From contig NZ_LMVK01000034.1 in NCBI RefSeq assembly GCF_001541315.1, forward strand, positions 329,431 through 393,430: a stretch of DNA of 64,000 nucleotides, in the 5' to 3' direction. Position numbers and translations under genes: made by a program. The notes under the pieces are model-generated. The model did no database searches. It had not been told where the DNA came from and was given only the letters and a program-made list of their open reading frames with translations. The stretch comes from Agrobacterium tumefaciens str. B6 (GTDB lineage: Bacteria > Pseudomonadota > Alphaproteobacteria > Rhizobiales > Rhizobiaceae). Of this stretch, positions 8,810-17,442 are shown one piece after another (position 1 is the first letter of the stretch; each line of letters begins with the position of its first letter).

Positions 8810-9754
8810 ATGTCCGAGATCATGCCGGAAGCGGTGGTGTGCATTCCAAGTTTCCGCCGGCCGGAAGGCCTGAAAAAGACGCTCGCATCGCTCGCAGCCC
8901 AGAAGGTCGATTTTCCCTTCGCCGTCGTCGTTGTCGATAATGATGGCGCAGGCCAGCAGGGTCTCGCCGTCGCGCGCGCCTTTTTCGCCGAGAGCGGCAT
9001 GGCCGGTCAGGCGCTGGTGGAACCGACGCAGGGCAATTGTTACGCCATCAACACGGCCTTCCGTACCGCCCGGCAGACTTATCCTTCGGCTGAGTGGTTG
9101 CTGATGATCGATGACGACGAGGCCGCCTCCCCCCAATGGCTTGCCGAAATGGTTTCGGCTGCAAAGTCCTTCGGCGTCGATATCGTCGGCGGACCGGTCA
9201 ACCGCGAATTCGACGCCCCGGCTTCGAAGGCGGTTTTATCGCATCCACTGTTCGGCTCCATCGAAGCGCCGACCGGCCGGGTCGAGCAAATCCACGGATC
9301 GGGCAATTGCCTGATCTCCCGGCGGGTGGTCGAAACCCTGCCGAAACCGGAATTCGACGTGCAGGTCAACTTCCTCGGCGGCGGCGACATGGACTTCTTT
9401 ACCCGCTGCCGCAAGGCCGGTTTTAAATTCGCCTGGAATGCGCAAGCCGTCATTATCGAATATGTGCCGGAAAGCCGCATGGCGCCGCGCTGGATCATGG
9501 AGCGCTCGCTCCGCACCGGCATCATCAATTACAGCATCGACCGCGCCCGCCGCCCCGGCCTGAAAGGCGGACTGCAGCTTGCCGCCAAAAACGCCGTCAG
9601 CCTGTGCCTGTCGCTGGTGCGCGCCGTTTCCGCCGGGTTGAAAACCGGCGCACTGCTGCCCGCCACCCATCCGCCGCTGATGTCCATCGGCCGGGTGATG
9701 GCAAGCCTCGGCATCACGCTGACGCCTTACAAGGCGCCGGCGAAGAAGACCTGA
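8810..9754 (+). CDS. Family 2 glycosyltransferase
   Basis: A 314-residue GT2-type protein: VVCIPSFRRPEGLKKTLASL at the N-terminus, VVVDND as the nucleotide-binding strand, WLLMIDDDEAASPQW as the Asp-rich metal motif, and GGGDMDFFTRCRKAGF as the acceptor/base region. The ATG is preceded by TAGGAG. It lies 8 bp after the preceding GT2 gene and is surely co-transcribed. It likely adds a sugar to the repeat unit built by this locus. Confidence 0.88.
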   Translation: MSEIMPEAVVCIPSFRRPEGLKKTLASLAAQKVDFPFAVVVVDNDGAGQQGLAVARAFFAESGMAGQALVEPTQGNCYAINTAFRTARQTYPSAEWLLMIDDDEAASPQWLAEMVSAAKSFGVDIVGGPVNREFDAPASKAVLSHPLFGSIEAPTGRVEQIHGSGNCLISRRVVETLPKPEFDVQVNFLGGGDMDFFTRCRKAGFKFAWNAQAVIIEYVPESRMAPRWIMERSLRTGIINYSIDRARRPGLKGGLQLAAKNAVSLCLSLVRAVSAGLKTGALLPATHPPLMSIGRVMASLGITLTPYKAPAKKT

Positions 9755-9778
9755 AGTCTCCAATCACTCCAGCCGTGG

Positions 9779-10027
9779 TTAGCTCAGGGTCTTTTCCCTG
9801 CCGAGCGAGATTGTATTTATAAGCCGTTTCTGCAAACCGAACGACGAAAAGGCCGTCGCAAGGACGAGCAGCGGCACGAGCACCGGCCAGAAGAAACAAA
9901 GGACAATGCCGGTTACCCGATAAAAATCCCAGCTCTTATCGCGGCGGGCGCCTTCGATATAGGTCATGGCGAGAGAGGTAACGGTGCCAATTCCATATAT
10001 GAAAAGAGAAATGGACGTAATCACCAT
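9779..10027 (-). CDS. Small membrane protein, function unknown
   Basis: A protein of about 82 residues from ATG 10027, which has GAGG upstream. An extended frame from 10135 exists but its extra residues look non-coding. Two hydrophobic segments (MVITSISLFIYGIGTVTSLA and VTGIVLCFFWPVLVPLLVLA) predict a small inner-membrane protein with a charged linker. It lies convergent with the GT2 gene and downstream of the WecG-like gene on the same strand. I recognise no family; location suggests an accessory to polysaccharide assembly. Confidence 0.6.
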   Translation of the reverse strand: MVITSISLFIYGIGTVTSLAMTYIEGARRDKSWDFYRVTGIVLCFFWPVLVPLLVLATAFSSFGLQKRLINTISLGREKTLS

Positions 10028-10181
10028 TGGCGGCCTCGAAATATCTCTGATTCGAATAAATTTATAATATTTGTGCAGTGTAGCGCACCCGTTCGCAGTT
10101 GCAACGGGTTTCGGCGGCGAAGCGCATCGATTCAATATGTTAGAGAAATCTCAAATTATCGGGCGGGAGAGGCGCAATGCT

Positions 10182-11054
10182 CTAGCGATTTTGCCCCGAC
10201 GCCCCGAAGCGGTACTTCAGCAGCGAATATATGGCGATCGGATTGGTCAGCAGGTAACGTTTTCCAAGACGCTTCGGCTCAAGCATCGCCCGGTAGAGCC
10301 ATTCCAGCCCCATATCCTGCATCCATTGCGGCGCCCGGCTGTTCTTGCCGGCGAGAAAATCGAAAAGGCCGCCGCAGGTCTTGATGACAGCGATGCCGGA
10401 AAGCCTGTCCAGATTGCGCGAAACGAAACGCTGCTCCAGCGGTATGCCGAAACCAACCCAGAGAATATCTGTCCCGGATGCGGCGATATCGGCGAGGATC
10501 GCCTCTTCCTCGGCCCGGCTGAAATAACCGTTGCGCCGCCCGGAAAAGGCGAGGCGCGGATAGAGCCTCTGCATTTCCTCGACTGCCGCACGGTTCACGT
10601 CTTCAGAACCGCCGAGGAAATAAAACCGGCTGCCCGTCTCTTCGGCGCGCTTCGCCACCGCATGGACGAGATCAGTCGTCGCGACCCGTTCCCTCAATGC
10701 CCTCGGGCAGAACTTGCGGGAGAAGATCACCAGCGACATGCCATCGGCGTGTATCTGGTCCGCCTGCCGCAGCATGGCGTCAAATTCCCGGTCGTGATGG
10801 CAGAGCGCGATGACCTGGCCGTTCGCCGATGTCGAATAAAATGGCCGTGCACCGGCGACGCGCGCCGACGTCGCACGCAGGATGAAATCCCGCGCCGTTT
10901 CATCAATGGTCGCGTCAGTGATGGGCAACGCCGCAAGCGGAATAACCGGCCAGACCTGACCAGTCCCCTCCGCATCCGGCATCTCTCTCCCTGTCATGAT
11001 CTGTCCGGTGTCCAAGATAGGCATCGTTTCATTGTTATATTCACGCTTATGCAT
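10182..11054 (-). CDS. WecG/TagA/CpsF family (GT26) glycosyltransferase
   Basis: A GT26 enzyme of about 290 residues. Recognisable family segments are STSANGQVIALCHHDREF, IHADGMSLVIFSR, FYFLGGSEDVN, DILWVGFGIPLEQRF and the C-terminal GLEWLYRAMLEPKRLGKRY. GT26 enzymes add N-acetyl-mannosaminuronic acid or similar sugars to lipid-linked intermediates. The start is ambiguous (GTG 11075, ATG 11054, ATG 11024) and none has a good ribosome site. It belongs to the polysaccharide locus. Confidence 0.88.
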   Translation of the reverse strand: MHKREYNNETMPILDTGQIMTGREMPDAEGTGQVWPVIPLAALPITDATIDETARDFILRATSARVAGARPFYSTSANGQVIALCHHDREFDAMLRQADQIHADGMSLVIFSRKFCPRALRERVATTDLVHAVAKRAEETGSRFYFLGGSEDVNRAAVEEMQRLYPRLAFSGRRNGYFSRAEEEAILADIAASGTDILWVGFGIPLEQRFVSRNLDRLSGIAVIKTCGGLFDFLAGKNSRAPQWMQDMGLEWLYRAMLEPKRLGKRYLLTNPIAIYSLLKYRFGASGQNR

Positions 11055-11227
11055 AGGGTATAAGGCTTCAAACACTACGAAGAACTATCATTAATATTTT
11101 TATAAATCCCCGTATGCGGCAGGCATTTTACACGCCTGAAGGTTGTGCGCCACATTTTCTGCCTATTCCGGTTTTCCAGCCGATGGGTTAAGGGACGCGG
11201 AAATCAAACCACGGAAGGGCTCCGGCC

Positions 11228-11437
11228 ATGGAAACAATCTCGATCGACAATCGCGGCGATTTCGGCCTCTGGGCGATAGAACGGGCAAAAGAAATCGTGG
11301 CCAACGAGGCCTCCGATCTTGCGATTTCGGTTCGCGACGGTGACGAGGCCGGCATTCGCGACGCCGGCAATGCGCTGGGTGCTGCCATCGCCGCGGCCCT
11401 GCTCGAAGTTTATGACGGTCTGATTTCGGAAGAATAA
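11228..11437 (+). CDS. Small acidic protein, function unknown
   Basis: A 69-residue predicted cytoplasmic protein, mostly helical and acidic (EEAG-rich), starting METISIDNRGDFGLWAIERA with a GAAGGG site upstream. No family is recognised. It stands alone on the plus strand between the divergent WecG-like gene and the convergent Wzz-like gene. Confidence 0.5.
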   Translation: METISIDNRGDFGLWAIERAKEIVANEASDLAISVRDGDEAGIRDAGNALGAAIAAALLEVYDGLISEE

Positions 11438-11461
11438 CCCGGCACGGAGCCGCCTTACGGC

Positions 11462-13084
11462 TTAACGCGCCACGGCTTCCGCATGATTGTCCCGCCGCAG
11501 ATAACCCCAGAGGCCGAGAGCCACGGCAAGTCCGAGACCGAGGAACAGACCCCCGACGCCACCGGCAATCAGGAAGGTCAGCTTGCCGGGCGGCCAGCTT
11601 CTGGAATTGGGTGCGACCGGCTGCGAAATCACCCGCACATTGGTGGAATCGATCGACTGCTGTTCGGCCAGCTGGCGCGAGCGGGTCAGATAGGTCTCGT
11701 AGATCGCCGCCGCCGAGCGGGCGTCGCGATCAAGATCACGCAGCCGCACCTGAGCGTCATTGTCGGTAAAGACATTGGCGCGTTCCGCCACTGCCTTCAG
11801 CCTCAGCGCATCCAGCGAGGAGCGCGCTTCGGCGACATTGATCTTGGCCGCCTGCAAGATGCGCCGCGCCTCGTCCGCCATGCCGCGTTCCAGCATCGCC
11901 CGCTCCGCACCCGCGGTTGCAAGACGCGGATGGCGGGCGCCATAGGTCAGCGTCATCGCGCCGATCTGCTGCTGCAGGGTACTATATTGGGCGCGGATGG
12001 TGTTCATGGTCTGGCTGTCGAAGATGGCGTCGCTCTGGGTGCGGTTCTGGGCAATCGCCGCCTCCATCTGCTTGAGACGCGATTCTTCCTGAATGAGCCG
12101 CTGCTGGGTCGCAAGCACCTGCGCATTCAGCTCGCCGGATGCGAGATTGCTGACGAGCTGGCCGTTATTTTCCTGCAGGCCGTTCTCGCGGCGGAAATCG
12201 GCCACGCGCTTTTCGGCGATGGTGACATTCTCGCGCATTTCCTCGAGCCGCTTCTTGAGATCGTCGACGACGCGCTGGCTGCTGTCGGAGGTCGTCTGGA
12301 ACAACTCGCTTTCGAAGGCCTTCACGATGGCCTTGGAAACCGTCACGGATTTTTCCGCATCATTGGTCCAGACCGAAAGCGTCACGACAAAGGAACGCGG
12401 ATCGCGTTCCGCCGCCACCCGGTCGCCGAGCGAACGAAGCGCACCGACCCGGTTGTCGCCATCGTCAGGCGCGGAAGAGAACATCGCCTTCAACCGGGCA
12501 AGCAGCGGTGGCGTTATGAATTCACGGTCCTGATCGAGCTTCAACTCGTCCACCACCCGCGCCAGCACGTTGCGTGAAGTGATGGTGCGCAGCTTGCTTT
12601 CCACCTCGAGGATCTGCGTGTCCCGCTGCTGGTTGGGTGAAAACACCCCGTCATTGACGACATTCAGATTGGAGGGATTAACGACGATATCCGTATAGGC
12701 CTTGTAGCGCGGCGGCGTCATATAGGCGTAGGTGAGTGCGCCGGCGACGCAGAGAACAATCGCCAGCACGATCCAGACGATGCCTTTGCGAAGCCAGAGG
12801 ATGACGTCATCCACACCGATCCTGTCGATATGTTTCAGGCCAGGCAGCGCAGCCGCCAGGCTGCCGCTCGGTGAAGCCGTCTTCACCCGCGTCTCGGCCG
12901 GAGCCGGCTCGGCAGCAGTCGCCGCCGGTTTCGGCTCAAGATGCTCCTTCAGCACCGTGCGCTCGAAAACCTCGTCCTCATCCACCAGATCGTCCAGCAG
13001 GGAACCATGGGGTTTCGCGGCGGACGCCGTTTTTTCATCGAGCGGACGTGCCTGCTTATGTCCCGCCTTTTGAAGCCTGTACAT
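11462..13084 (-). CDS. Wzz/GumC/ExoP-type polysaccharide co-polymerase without kinase domain
   Basis: A protein of about 540 residues anchored in the inner membrane. It has a Pro/Ala-rich cytoplasmic head (residues 1-95), a first membrane segment (GIVWIVLAIVLCVAGALTYAY), a Wzz domain, a long periplasmic coiled coil (EEMRENVTIAEKRVADFRREN, GAMTLTYGARHPRL), and a closing PNSRSWPPGKLTFLIAGGVGG segment. It ends shortly after the last membrane segment, so the BY-kinase domain of ExoP is absent. The start is TTG 13096 or ATG 13084. Such proteins control chain length and export with Wzy polymerases. Confidence 0.88.
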   Translation of the reverse strand: MYRLQKAGHKQARPLDEKTASAAKPHGSLLDDLVDEDEVFERTVLKEHLEPKPAATAAEPAPAETRVKTASPSGSLAAALPGLKHIDRIGVDDVILWLRKGIVWIVLAIVLCVAGALTYAYMTPPRYKAYTDIVVNPSNLNVVNDGVFSPNQQRDTQILEVESKLRTITSRNVLARVVDELKLDQDREFITPPLLARLKAMFSSAPDDGDNRVGALRSLGDRVAAERDPRSFVVTLSVWTNDAEKSVTVSKAIVKAFESELFQTTSDSSQRVVDDLKKRLEEMRENVTIAEKRVADFRRENGLQENNGQLVSNLASGELNAQVLATQQRLIQEESRLKQMEAAIAQNRTQSDAIFDSQTMNTIRAQYSTLQQQIGAMTLTYGARHPRLATAGAERAMLERGMADEARRILQAAKINVAEARSSLDALRLKAVAERANVFTDNDAQVRLRDLDRDARSAAAIYETYLTRSRQLAEQQSIDSTNVRVISQPVAPNSRSWPPGKLTFLIAGGVGGLFLGLGLAVALGLWGYLRRDNHAEAVAR

Positions 13085-13342
13085 CAGCCAATCCAACTCG
13101 AACGAACCACAAAAAAGGCCGGCAACACATGGTTCTCATCGTCGCCAGAGCCGCTATCGACAGACAAGTTTAAATATGACGGGTGAATTTTAGGTTACCC
13201 GCATCATTCCCGCCATCATCGCCTATTCGCGGCCGCCATGAAAGGGATGATTGACTTGAATGGATCGATACGGTTCTTTCAACCGTTATATTTTTACACT
13301 ATCCATTTACCCCTCAAAGATTTTATCGAAACGGAGTTTGGA

Positions 13343-14758
13343 ATGAGCCTGAAATTTGGAACGAGCGGCCTTCGCGGCCTCTCCGTCGATCTGAAAGGAA
13401 AGGCCTCGGCCGTCTATGCCACGGCATTTGCAAGGCATCTTCTCACATCGGGCCAGGCAAAGGCGGGTGATCCCATTCTCGTCGGCCGCGATTTCCGTGA
13501 TTCGAGCCCGGATGTTTCCGCCACCTGCATCGCTGCGCTGAAAAAAGCCGGCCTGACGCCGTTCGATTGCGGTGCGGTGCCGACACCAGCGCTTGCGCTT
13601 TACGGCATGTCGCTGAAGGCAGGCGCGCTGATGATAACAGGCTCGCATATCCCGGCCGACCGCAACGGCATCAAGTTCTACCGCCCGGACGGCGAAATCG
13701 ACAAGCAGGACGAGACGGCGATTGCCGCTCTCGCTGCCGAAATCGAAGCGGAGGGCGTAAGCGACGAGGCGGCGACGGCGGAGGACCATTCCGGCACCGC
13801 AGCCGAACTTTTCTACGAGCGTAACATTGCGCTGCTGCCGGAAAAGGCGCTCTCCGGCCTCAAGATCGGTGTTTACCAGCACAGCACCGTGGCGCGCGAT
13901 CTCTTTGTCGACGTCCTTGCCCATTATGGCGCTGATGTCGTTCCGCTCGGCCGCTCCGAAACCTTCATCCCCGTCGATACCGAAGCGGTCTCGCCGGAAA
14001 CGCTGGCCCTTCTCAAGAAATGGTCGCTGGAGCATCGTCTCGATGCCATCGTTTCCGCAGATGGCGACGGCGACCGTCCGCTGCTGACCGATGAAAACGG
14101 CGTGCCGCTGCGCGGCGACCTCATCGGCCTGATCACCGCCAACTTCCTAGGAGCCGGCGTGGTCGTCACCCCCGTCACCTCCAATTCGGGCATCGAGGCA
14201 AGCGGCTCCTTCGACGTTATCCGTACCAAAGTCGGCTCCCCCTTCGTCATCGCCGGCATGACCGAGGCGCTCGCCGCCGGCAGGAACGGCGTCATGGGCT
14301 TCGAGGCCAATGGCGGCCTGCTCACGGCCTCCGCCTTCACACTCAACGGCAGGCCGCTTTCGCCGCTGCCGACGCGGGACAGCTTCCTGCCGATCCTCGC
14401 CGTGCTGCTTCTCTCGGCAGAACAGAAAAAGCCGCTGTCGCAGATCGCCGCCGCCTATAAGCTGCCGGTCGCCGCCGCCGATCGTCTGGAAAATTTCGCC
14501 CAGGAAAAGAGCGCCGCCCTGATGACGCATCTGCGCGCCTCGCGGACCAATCTCGACGCCTTCCTCGCCCCGGTCGGCTCCGTCAAAGCGCTGAGCGACA
14601 TTGACGGCCTGCGCGTGGCGCTCACCGACGGCAGCACCATCCACTTCCGCCCTTCCGGAAATGCTCCGGAAATGCGCTGCTACGTCGAGGCCGCCAATCA
14701 GGATGAGGCCGAAACGCTTCTGAACAAGGGGCTCGATCTCATCCGTAATTTCGGATGA
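13343..14758 (+). CDS. Phosphomannomutase/phosphoglucomutase family protein
   Basis: A 471-residue phosphohexomutase that would make sugar-1-phosphates for nucleotide-sugar synthesis. ATG 13343 is supported by CGGAG six bases upstream and by the family opening KFGTSGLRG; the frame stays open upstream but that part looks non-coding. The phosphoserine loop reads ITGSHIPADRNGIKFY, where most relatives have TASHNP. The metal-binding loop is DGDGDRP, and the C-terminal phosphate loop is FRPSGNAPEMR. Its position beside the polysaccharide genes fits precursor supply. Confidence 0.9.
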   Translation: MSLKFGTSGLRGLSVDLKGKASAVYATAFARHLLTSGQAKAGDPILVGRDFRDSSPDVSATCIAALKKAGLTPFDCGAVPTPALALYGMSLKAGALMITGSHIPADRNGIKFYRPDGEIDKQDETAIAALAAEIEAEGVSDEAATAEDHSGTAAELFYERNIALLPEKALSGLKIGVYQHSTVARDLFVDVLAHYGADVVPLGRSETFIPVDTEAVSPETLALLKKWSLEHRLDAIVSADGDGDRPLLTDENGVPLRGDLIGLITANFLGAGVVVTPVTSNSGIEASGSFDVIRTKVGSPFVIAGMTEALAAGRNGVMGFEANGGLLTASAFTLNGRPLSPLPTRDSFLPILAVLLLSAEQKKPLSQIAAAYKLPVAAADRLENFAQEKSAALMTHLRASRTNLDAFLAPVGSVKALSDIDGLRVALTDGSTIHFRPSGNAPEMRCYVEAANQDEAETLLNKGLDLIRNFG

Positions 14759-14768
14759 TGTTTTGCAT

Positions 14769-14790
14769 GATGCCGGGCTTGCCCGGCATC
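14769..14790 (+). terminator. Hairpin after phosphohexomutase gene
   Basis: A GC-rich inverted repeat with GATGCCGGGC and GCCCGGCATC arms lies 10 bp after the stop codon and is followed by a weak T-rich stretch. It may terminate the upstream transcript. Confidence 0.5.
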
Positions 14791-14891
14791 TGTCCTCTTT
14801 GACCTGTCGCAAATGTCGCACCCCGCCAGTGCCCTGTTGCTCTTCCGGCTCTGCGGAGCGATAAGAACCGGAGGGCCACAAGAGGCGGATT

Positions 14892-15293
14892 ATGAGCGGC
14901 GAGACCATTACCCTTTATGAAGCGATCGGTGGCGATGCGACCGTCAGGGCGCTCACCCGGCGCTTCTACGAATTGATGGATACCCTGCCGGAGGCAGCGC
15001 GCTGCCGCGCCATCCACCCTGCCGATCTCTCCGGCAGCGAGGCGAAGTTCTACGATTATCTGACGGGATATCTTGGCGGACCGCCCGTCTATGTCGAGAA
15101 ACACGGCCATCCGATGTTGCGGCGACGCCATTTCGTCGCCCCCATCGGCCCCGCCGAGCGGGATGAATGGTTGCTCTGCTTCCGCCGCGCCATGGACGAA
15201 ACCATCGAGAACGTGAAGCTGCGCGAGATCATCTGGACGCCGGTGGAACGGCTGGCCTTTCACATGCAGAACCAGGAGGCAGACAGCCAATGA
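14892..15293 (+). CDS. Group II truncated haemoglobin
   Basis: A 133-residue 2/2 haemoglobin. It opens with LYEAIGGDATVRALTRRFYELM, as group II globins do, and has the EKHGHPMLRRRHFVAPIG block containing the likely proximal haem ligand His80, then the C-terminal W-rich helix (DEWLLCFRRAMDE). Such proteins bind O2 or NO in the cytoplasm and are usually linked to nitrosative or oxidative stress. AGAGG precedes the ATG. The stop overlaps the next gene start by 4 bp. Confidence 0.9.
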   Translation: MSGETITLYEAIGGDATVRALTRRFYELMDTLPEAARCRAIHPADLSGSEAKFYDYLTGYLGGPPVYVEKHGHPMLRRRHFVAPIGPAERDEWLLCFRRAMDETIENVKLREIIWTPVERLAFHMQNQEADSQ

Positions 15294-15685
15294 CCACGCA
15301 GAGCGCGACCATCGCAAGCGTTCCCCGTGAAAGATTGCGGGCCTTCATTCTGTTGCTGGGCGGCCTGCTGGGCGCGGCCGGGGTCATGCTTGCAGCCGCA
15401 GCCACCCATACCGGCGAAACCTATATGCTCGGCAATGCCTCGGCGATGGCGCTGGCCCATGCGCCGGTGCTGGTGGCGCTGCATATCGGTGCGGGTCGCA
15501 TCAGAACCGCCATTCCGGCGGGCCTGATCCTCGGCCTCGGCACGGCGATCTTTGTCGGCGATCTCGTTGTCAGGCATTTTTCCGGCCACAGCCTGTTTCC
15601 CTACGCTGCACCCACGGGCGGCCTCGGCATGATCGTCGGGTGGCTGGTACTCTGCGCGGGAGCGTTTCTGAAGCCGAAGGGCTAG
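15290..15685 (+). CDS. DUF423 family membrane protein
   Basis: A 131-residue protein with four predicted membrane segments. The pattern LLLGGLLGAAGVMLAAAATH near the N-terminus and the C-terminal PTGGLGMIVGWLVLCAGAF match DUF423 proteins of unknown function. ATG 15290 overlaps the globin stop (ATGA), so the two are coupled. A longer in-frame extension upstream would lie inside the globin gene and is unlikely. Confidence 0.8.
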   Translation: MTTQSATIASVPRERLRAFILLLGGLLGAAGVMLAAAATHTGETYMLGNASAMALAHAPVLVALHIGAGRIRTAIPAGLILGLGTAIFVGDLVVRHFSGHSLFPYAAPTGGLGMIVGWLVLCAGAFLKPKG

Positions 15686-15694
15686 CTTTCAGCC

Positions 15695-15982
15695 CTAACG
15701 CCGCTTCCAGCGAAACGATAGAATATTGCGGCCCTCTTCAGCCGCCGCGCCGATCTCGAAGGACGGTGTTTCACCCGGCTGGCGGGTGCGCAGATGGGGA
15801 AAGGTCACAACATTGCCGCCGCTTCTGGCAACGCGGTTGCGTCTTTCCCGTTCACCGACGATTTCATAGATGTCCGTCAGGACGGGGTCGCCGGCCTGCT
15901 CGGCCATCTTGTGCAGTTCCACACGGCAGGCTTCTGCTACCGCGGGATCTTCATCGTGGAAATTACTGCGCTCGTCGCTCAT
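15695..15982 (-). CDS. Hypothetical protein
   Basis: A 95-residue charged protein starting MSDERSNFHDEDPAVAEACR, with a GGNVVTFPHLRTRQPG segment. I recognise no domain. The frame is also open from 16000. It overlaps the end of the DUF2325 gene by about 20 bp and is probably in the same operon. It is convergent with the DUF423 gene. Confidence 0.55.
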   Translation of the reverse strand: MSDERSNFHDEDPAVAEACRVELHKMAEQAGDPVLTDIYEIVGERERRNRVARSGGNVVTFPHLRTRQPGETPSFEIGAAAEEGRNILSFRWKRR

Positions 15983-16388
15983 CGCTGGAGGTCCGTTCAT
16001 TCATCGTCTGCAGCGCCCGCTCCAGACTGGATTTGCTGCCATTGCGCAGCGGAATGAACGTCTTGCCGAATTTCTTGCAACCCGACTTCACCCGCAGACA
16101 CGCATCGTGGCTGATACAGTCGATCGGGCAGAAAACGCAGTCGACGGAGGGAAGGACGGTATCGATGCGGGAGACGGCCTCGCGCAGGCCGCCATCATGA
16201 TGAATGAGCTCCGCACCGAAATTGCTGGCGATCTGGCGAAGATGCGCAACCTGACAGTCACGGCCGCCGACATAAAGAAAGCTTTTCGGACCGGAAAGCT
16301 GCTGTTCGGCCACGTCCTTTTCGGTCTGTGGCGCGCCCTTGCCCTGCTTGCCGCCGCGTTCGGCCTTCTTCTTTTCCTTGCGTGCCAT
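15963..16388 (-). CDS. DUF2325 domain protein
   Basis: A 141-residue protein from ATG 16388, preceded by GTGAGGGA. The Lys/Glu-rich N-terminus is followed by a DUF2325 domain: FLYVGGRDCQVAHLRQIASNF, ELIHHDGGLREA, then a cysteine-bearing VDCVFCPIDCISHDACLRVK segment and a FIPLRNGSKSSLERAL ending. The function of the family is not known; the Cys residues suggest metal or redox chemistry. Confidence 0.75.
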   Translation of the reverse strand: MARKEKKKAERGGKQGKGAPQTEKDVAEQQLSGPKSFLYVGGRDCQVAHLRQIASNFGAELIHHDGGLREAVSRIDTVLPSVDCVFCPIDCISHDACLRVKSGCKKFGKTFIPLRNGSKSSLERALQTMNERTSSDERRAQ

Positions 16389-16540
16389 TCCCTCACCTGC
16401 CGGTTGATTTTTCAATGCCCCGGACGTTCGGGATGCCGGCACCATAATAAAGATGAGTTTTGGAGTAAAGTATAAAGGTGATAATTTTCCTCATGTTTTG
16501 ACATAAAGAATCGATCACATATTCGCGAGAACGGTCCCGT

Positions 16541-17182
16541 TCAGCCGTTTATCCGCAATCCGCCCATGAAAAGCTGCTCCAGATGCCGGGCCGCATCTTC
16601 GAAACGGCCTTCGCCACCATTCTTGTCACCCAGCACCGCCCGCACCTGCACGTCGAAATCCGCATAATGCTGGGTGGTCGACCAGATCGAGAAAATCAGG
16701 TGGTAGGGATCACATTTGGCCATCCGTCCGGCCTTCACCCAGGCGCGGATGACCTCAACCTTCTCATCCACCAGTTGTTTCAGCGGTCCTTTCAGCTCGT
16801 CCTCGATATGCGGCGCGCCCTGCAGGATCTCATTGGCGAACAGGCGGCTCTCACGCGGAAAATCGCGCGACATTTCCAGCTTGCGGCGAATATAGGAGCG
16901 GATTTCGCTTTCTGGATTGCCCGTGGCGTCGAAAGCCCTGAGCGGGTCGAGCCATGTATCAAGCACTCGCTCGATCAGCGCGCGATGCATCGCCTCCTTG
17001 GTGCGGAAATAATAAAGCACGTTCGGTTTCGACATGCCGGCGGCCTCGGCAATCTGGTCGATGGTGGAGCCGCGAAACCCGTTCGTGGAAAAAACACTGA
17101 GCGCGGCTTCAAGAATCGCTTCCTGCTTTTCTTCCTGAATGCGGGTCCGCTTCTGTGTTTTCGCTGCTCGCGGTATGGCCAT
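16541..17182 (-). CDS. rutR: RutR-like TetR-family regulator of pyrimidine catabolism
   Basis: A 213-residue regulator. The N-terminal helix-turn-helix reads ILEAALSVFSTNGFRGSTIDQIAEAAGMSKPNVLYYFRTKE. The C-terminal half (IRSYIRRKLEMSRDFPRESRLFANEILQGAPHIE) is the RutR/YcdC ligand-binding domain that senses uracil or thymine in E. coli. It is divergent from a pyrimidine-degradation operon, and a RutR-like operator lies between them, which supports the name. The symbol is by family resemblance. ATG 17182 is chosen over 17206. Confidence 0.85.
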   Translation of the reverse strand: MAIPRAAKTQKRTRIQEEKQEAILEAALSVFSTNGFRGSTIDQIAEAAGMSKPNVLYYFRTKEAMHRALIERVLDTWLDPLRAFDATGNPESEIRSYIRRKLEMSRDFPRESRLFANEILQGAPHIEDELKGPLKQLVDEKVEVIRAWVKAGRMAKCDPYHLIFSIWSTTQHYADFDVQVRAVLGDKNGGEGRFEDAARHLEQLFMGGLRING

Positions 17183-17317
17183 TCTCAGCTCTCTGTTTCT
17201 TTTCAATGCAATTGCCGTTACAGTATGCTTAAAAAATAATCGCCGCGTACAGTTTAGGCAAAATTAGTGCGATTCGTCACGAAAATCCCTTGCTGACGCC
17301 ATGGCGAATTTGCAATG

Positions 17318-17333
17318 TTTACCAGCCGGTCAA
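17318..17333. promoter_or_regulatory. RutR-type operator
   Basis: The 16-base site TTTACCAGCCGGTCAA matches the known RutR consensus TTGACCA-NN-TGGTCAA at 12 of 14 defined positions. It lies between the divergent rutR-like gene and the pyrimidine operon, 110 bp before the first operon start codon. It overlaps the spacer of a possible promoter whose -35 would be TTGCAA at 17310. Repression relieved by uracil/thymine is the expected mode. Confidence 0.65.
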
Positions 17334-17442
17334 TTTATCCCCCATCGCCATCACAAGGCAATGGCTGTTATCTTAACCGGCAAAAAAGGGAACGGCACAA
17401 GCTTTGCTTCGATAAAAACAAAACAGGTGAGGACGACACTGC

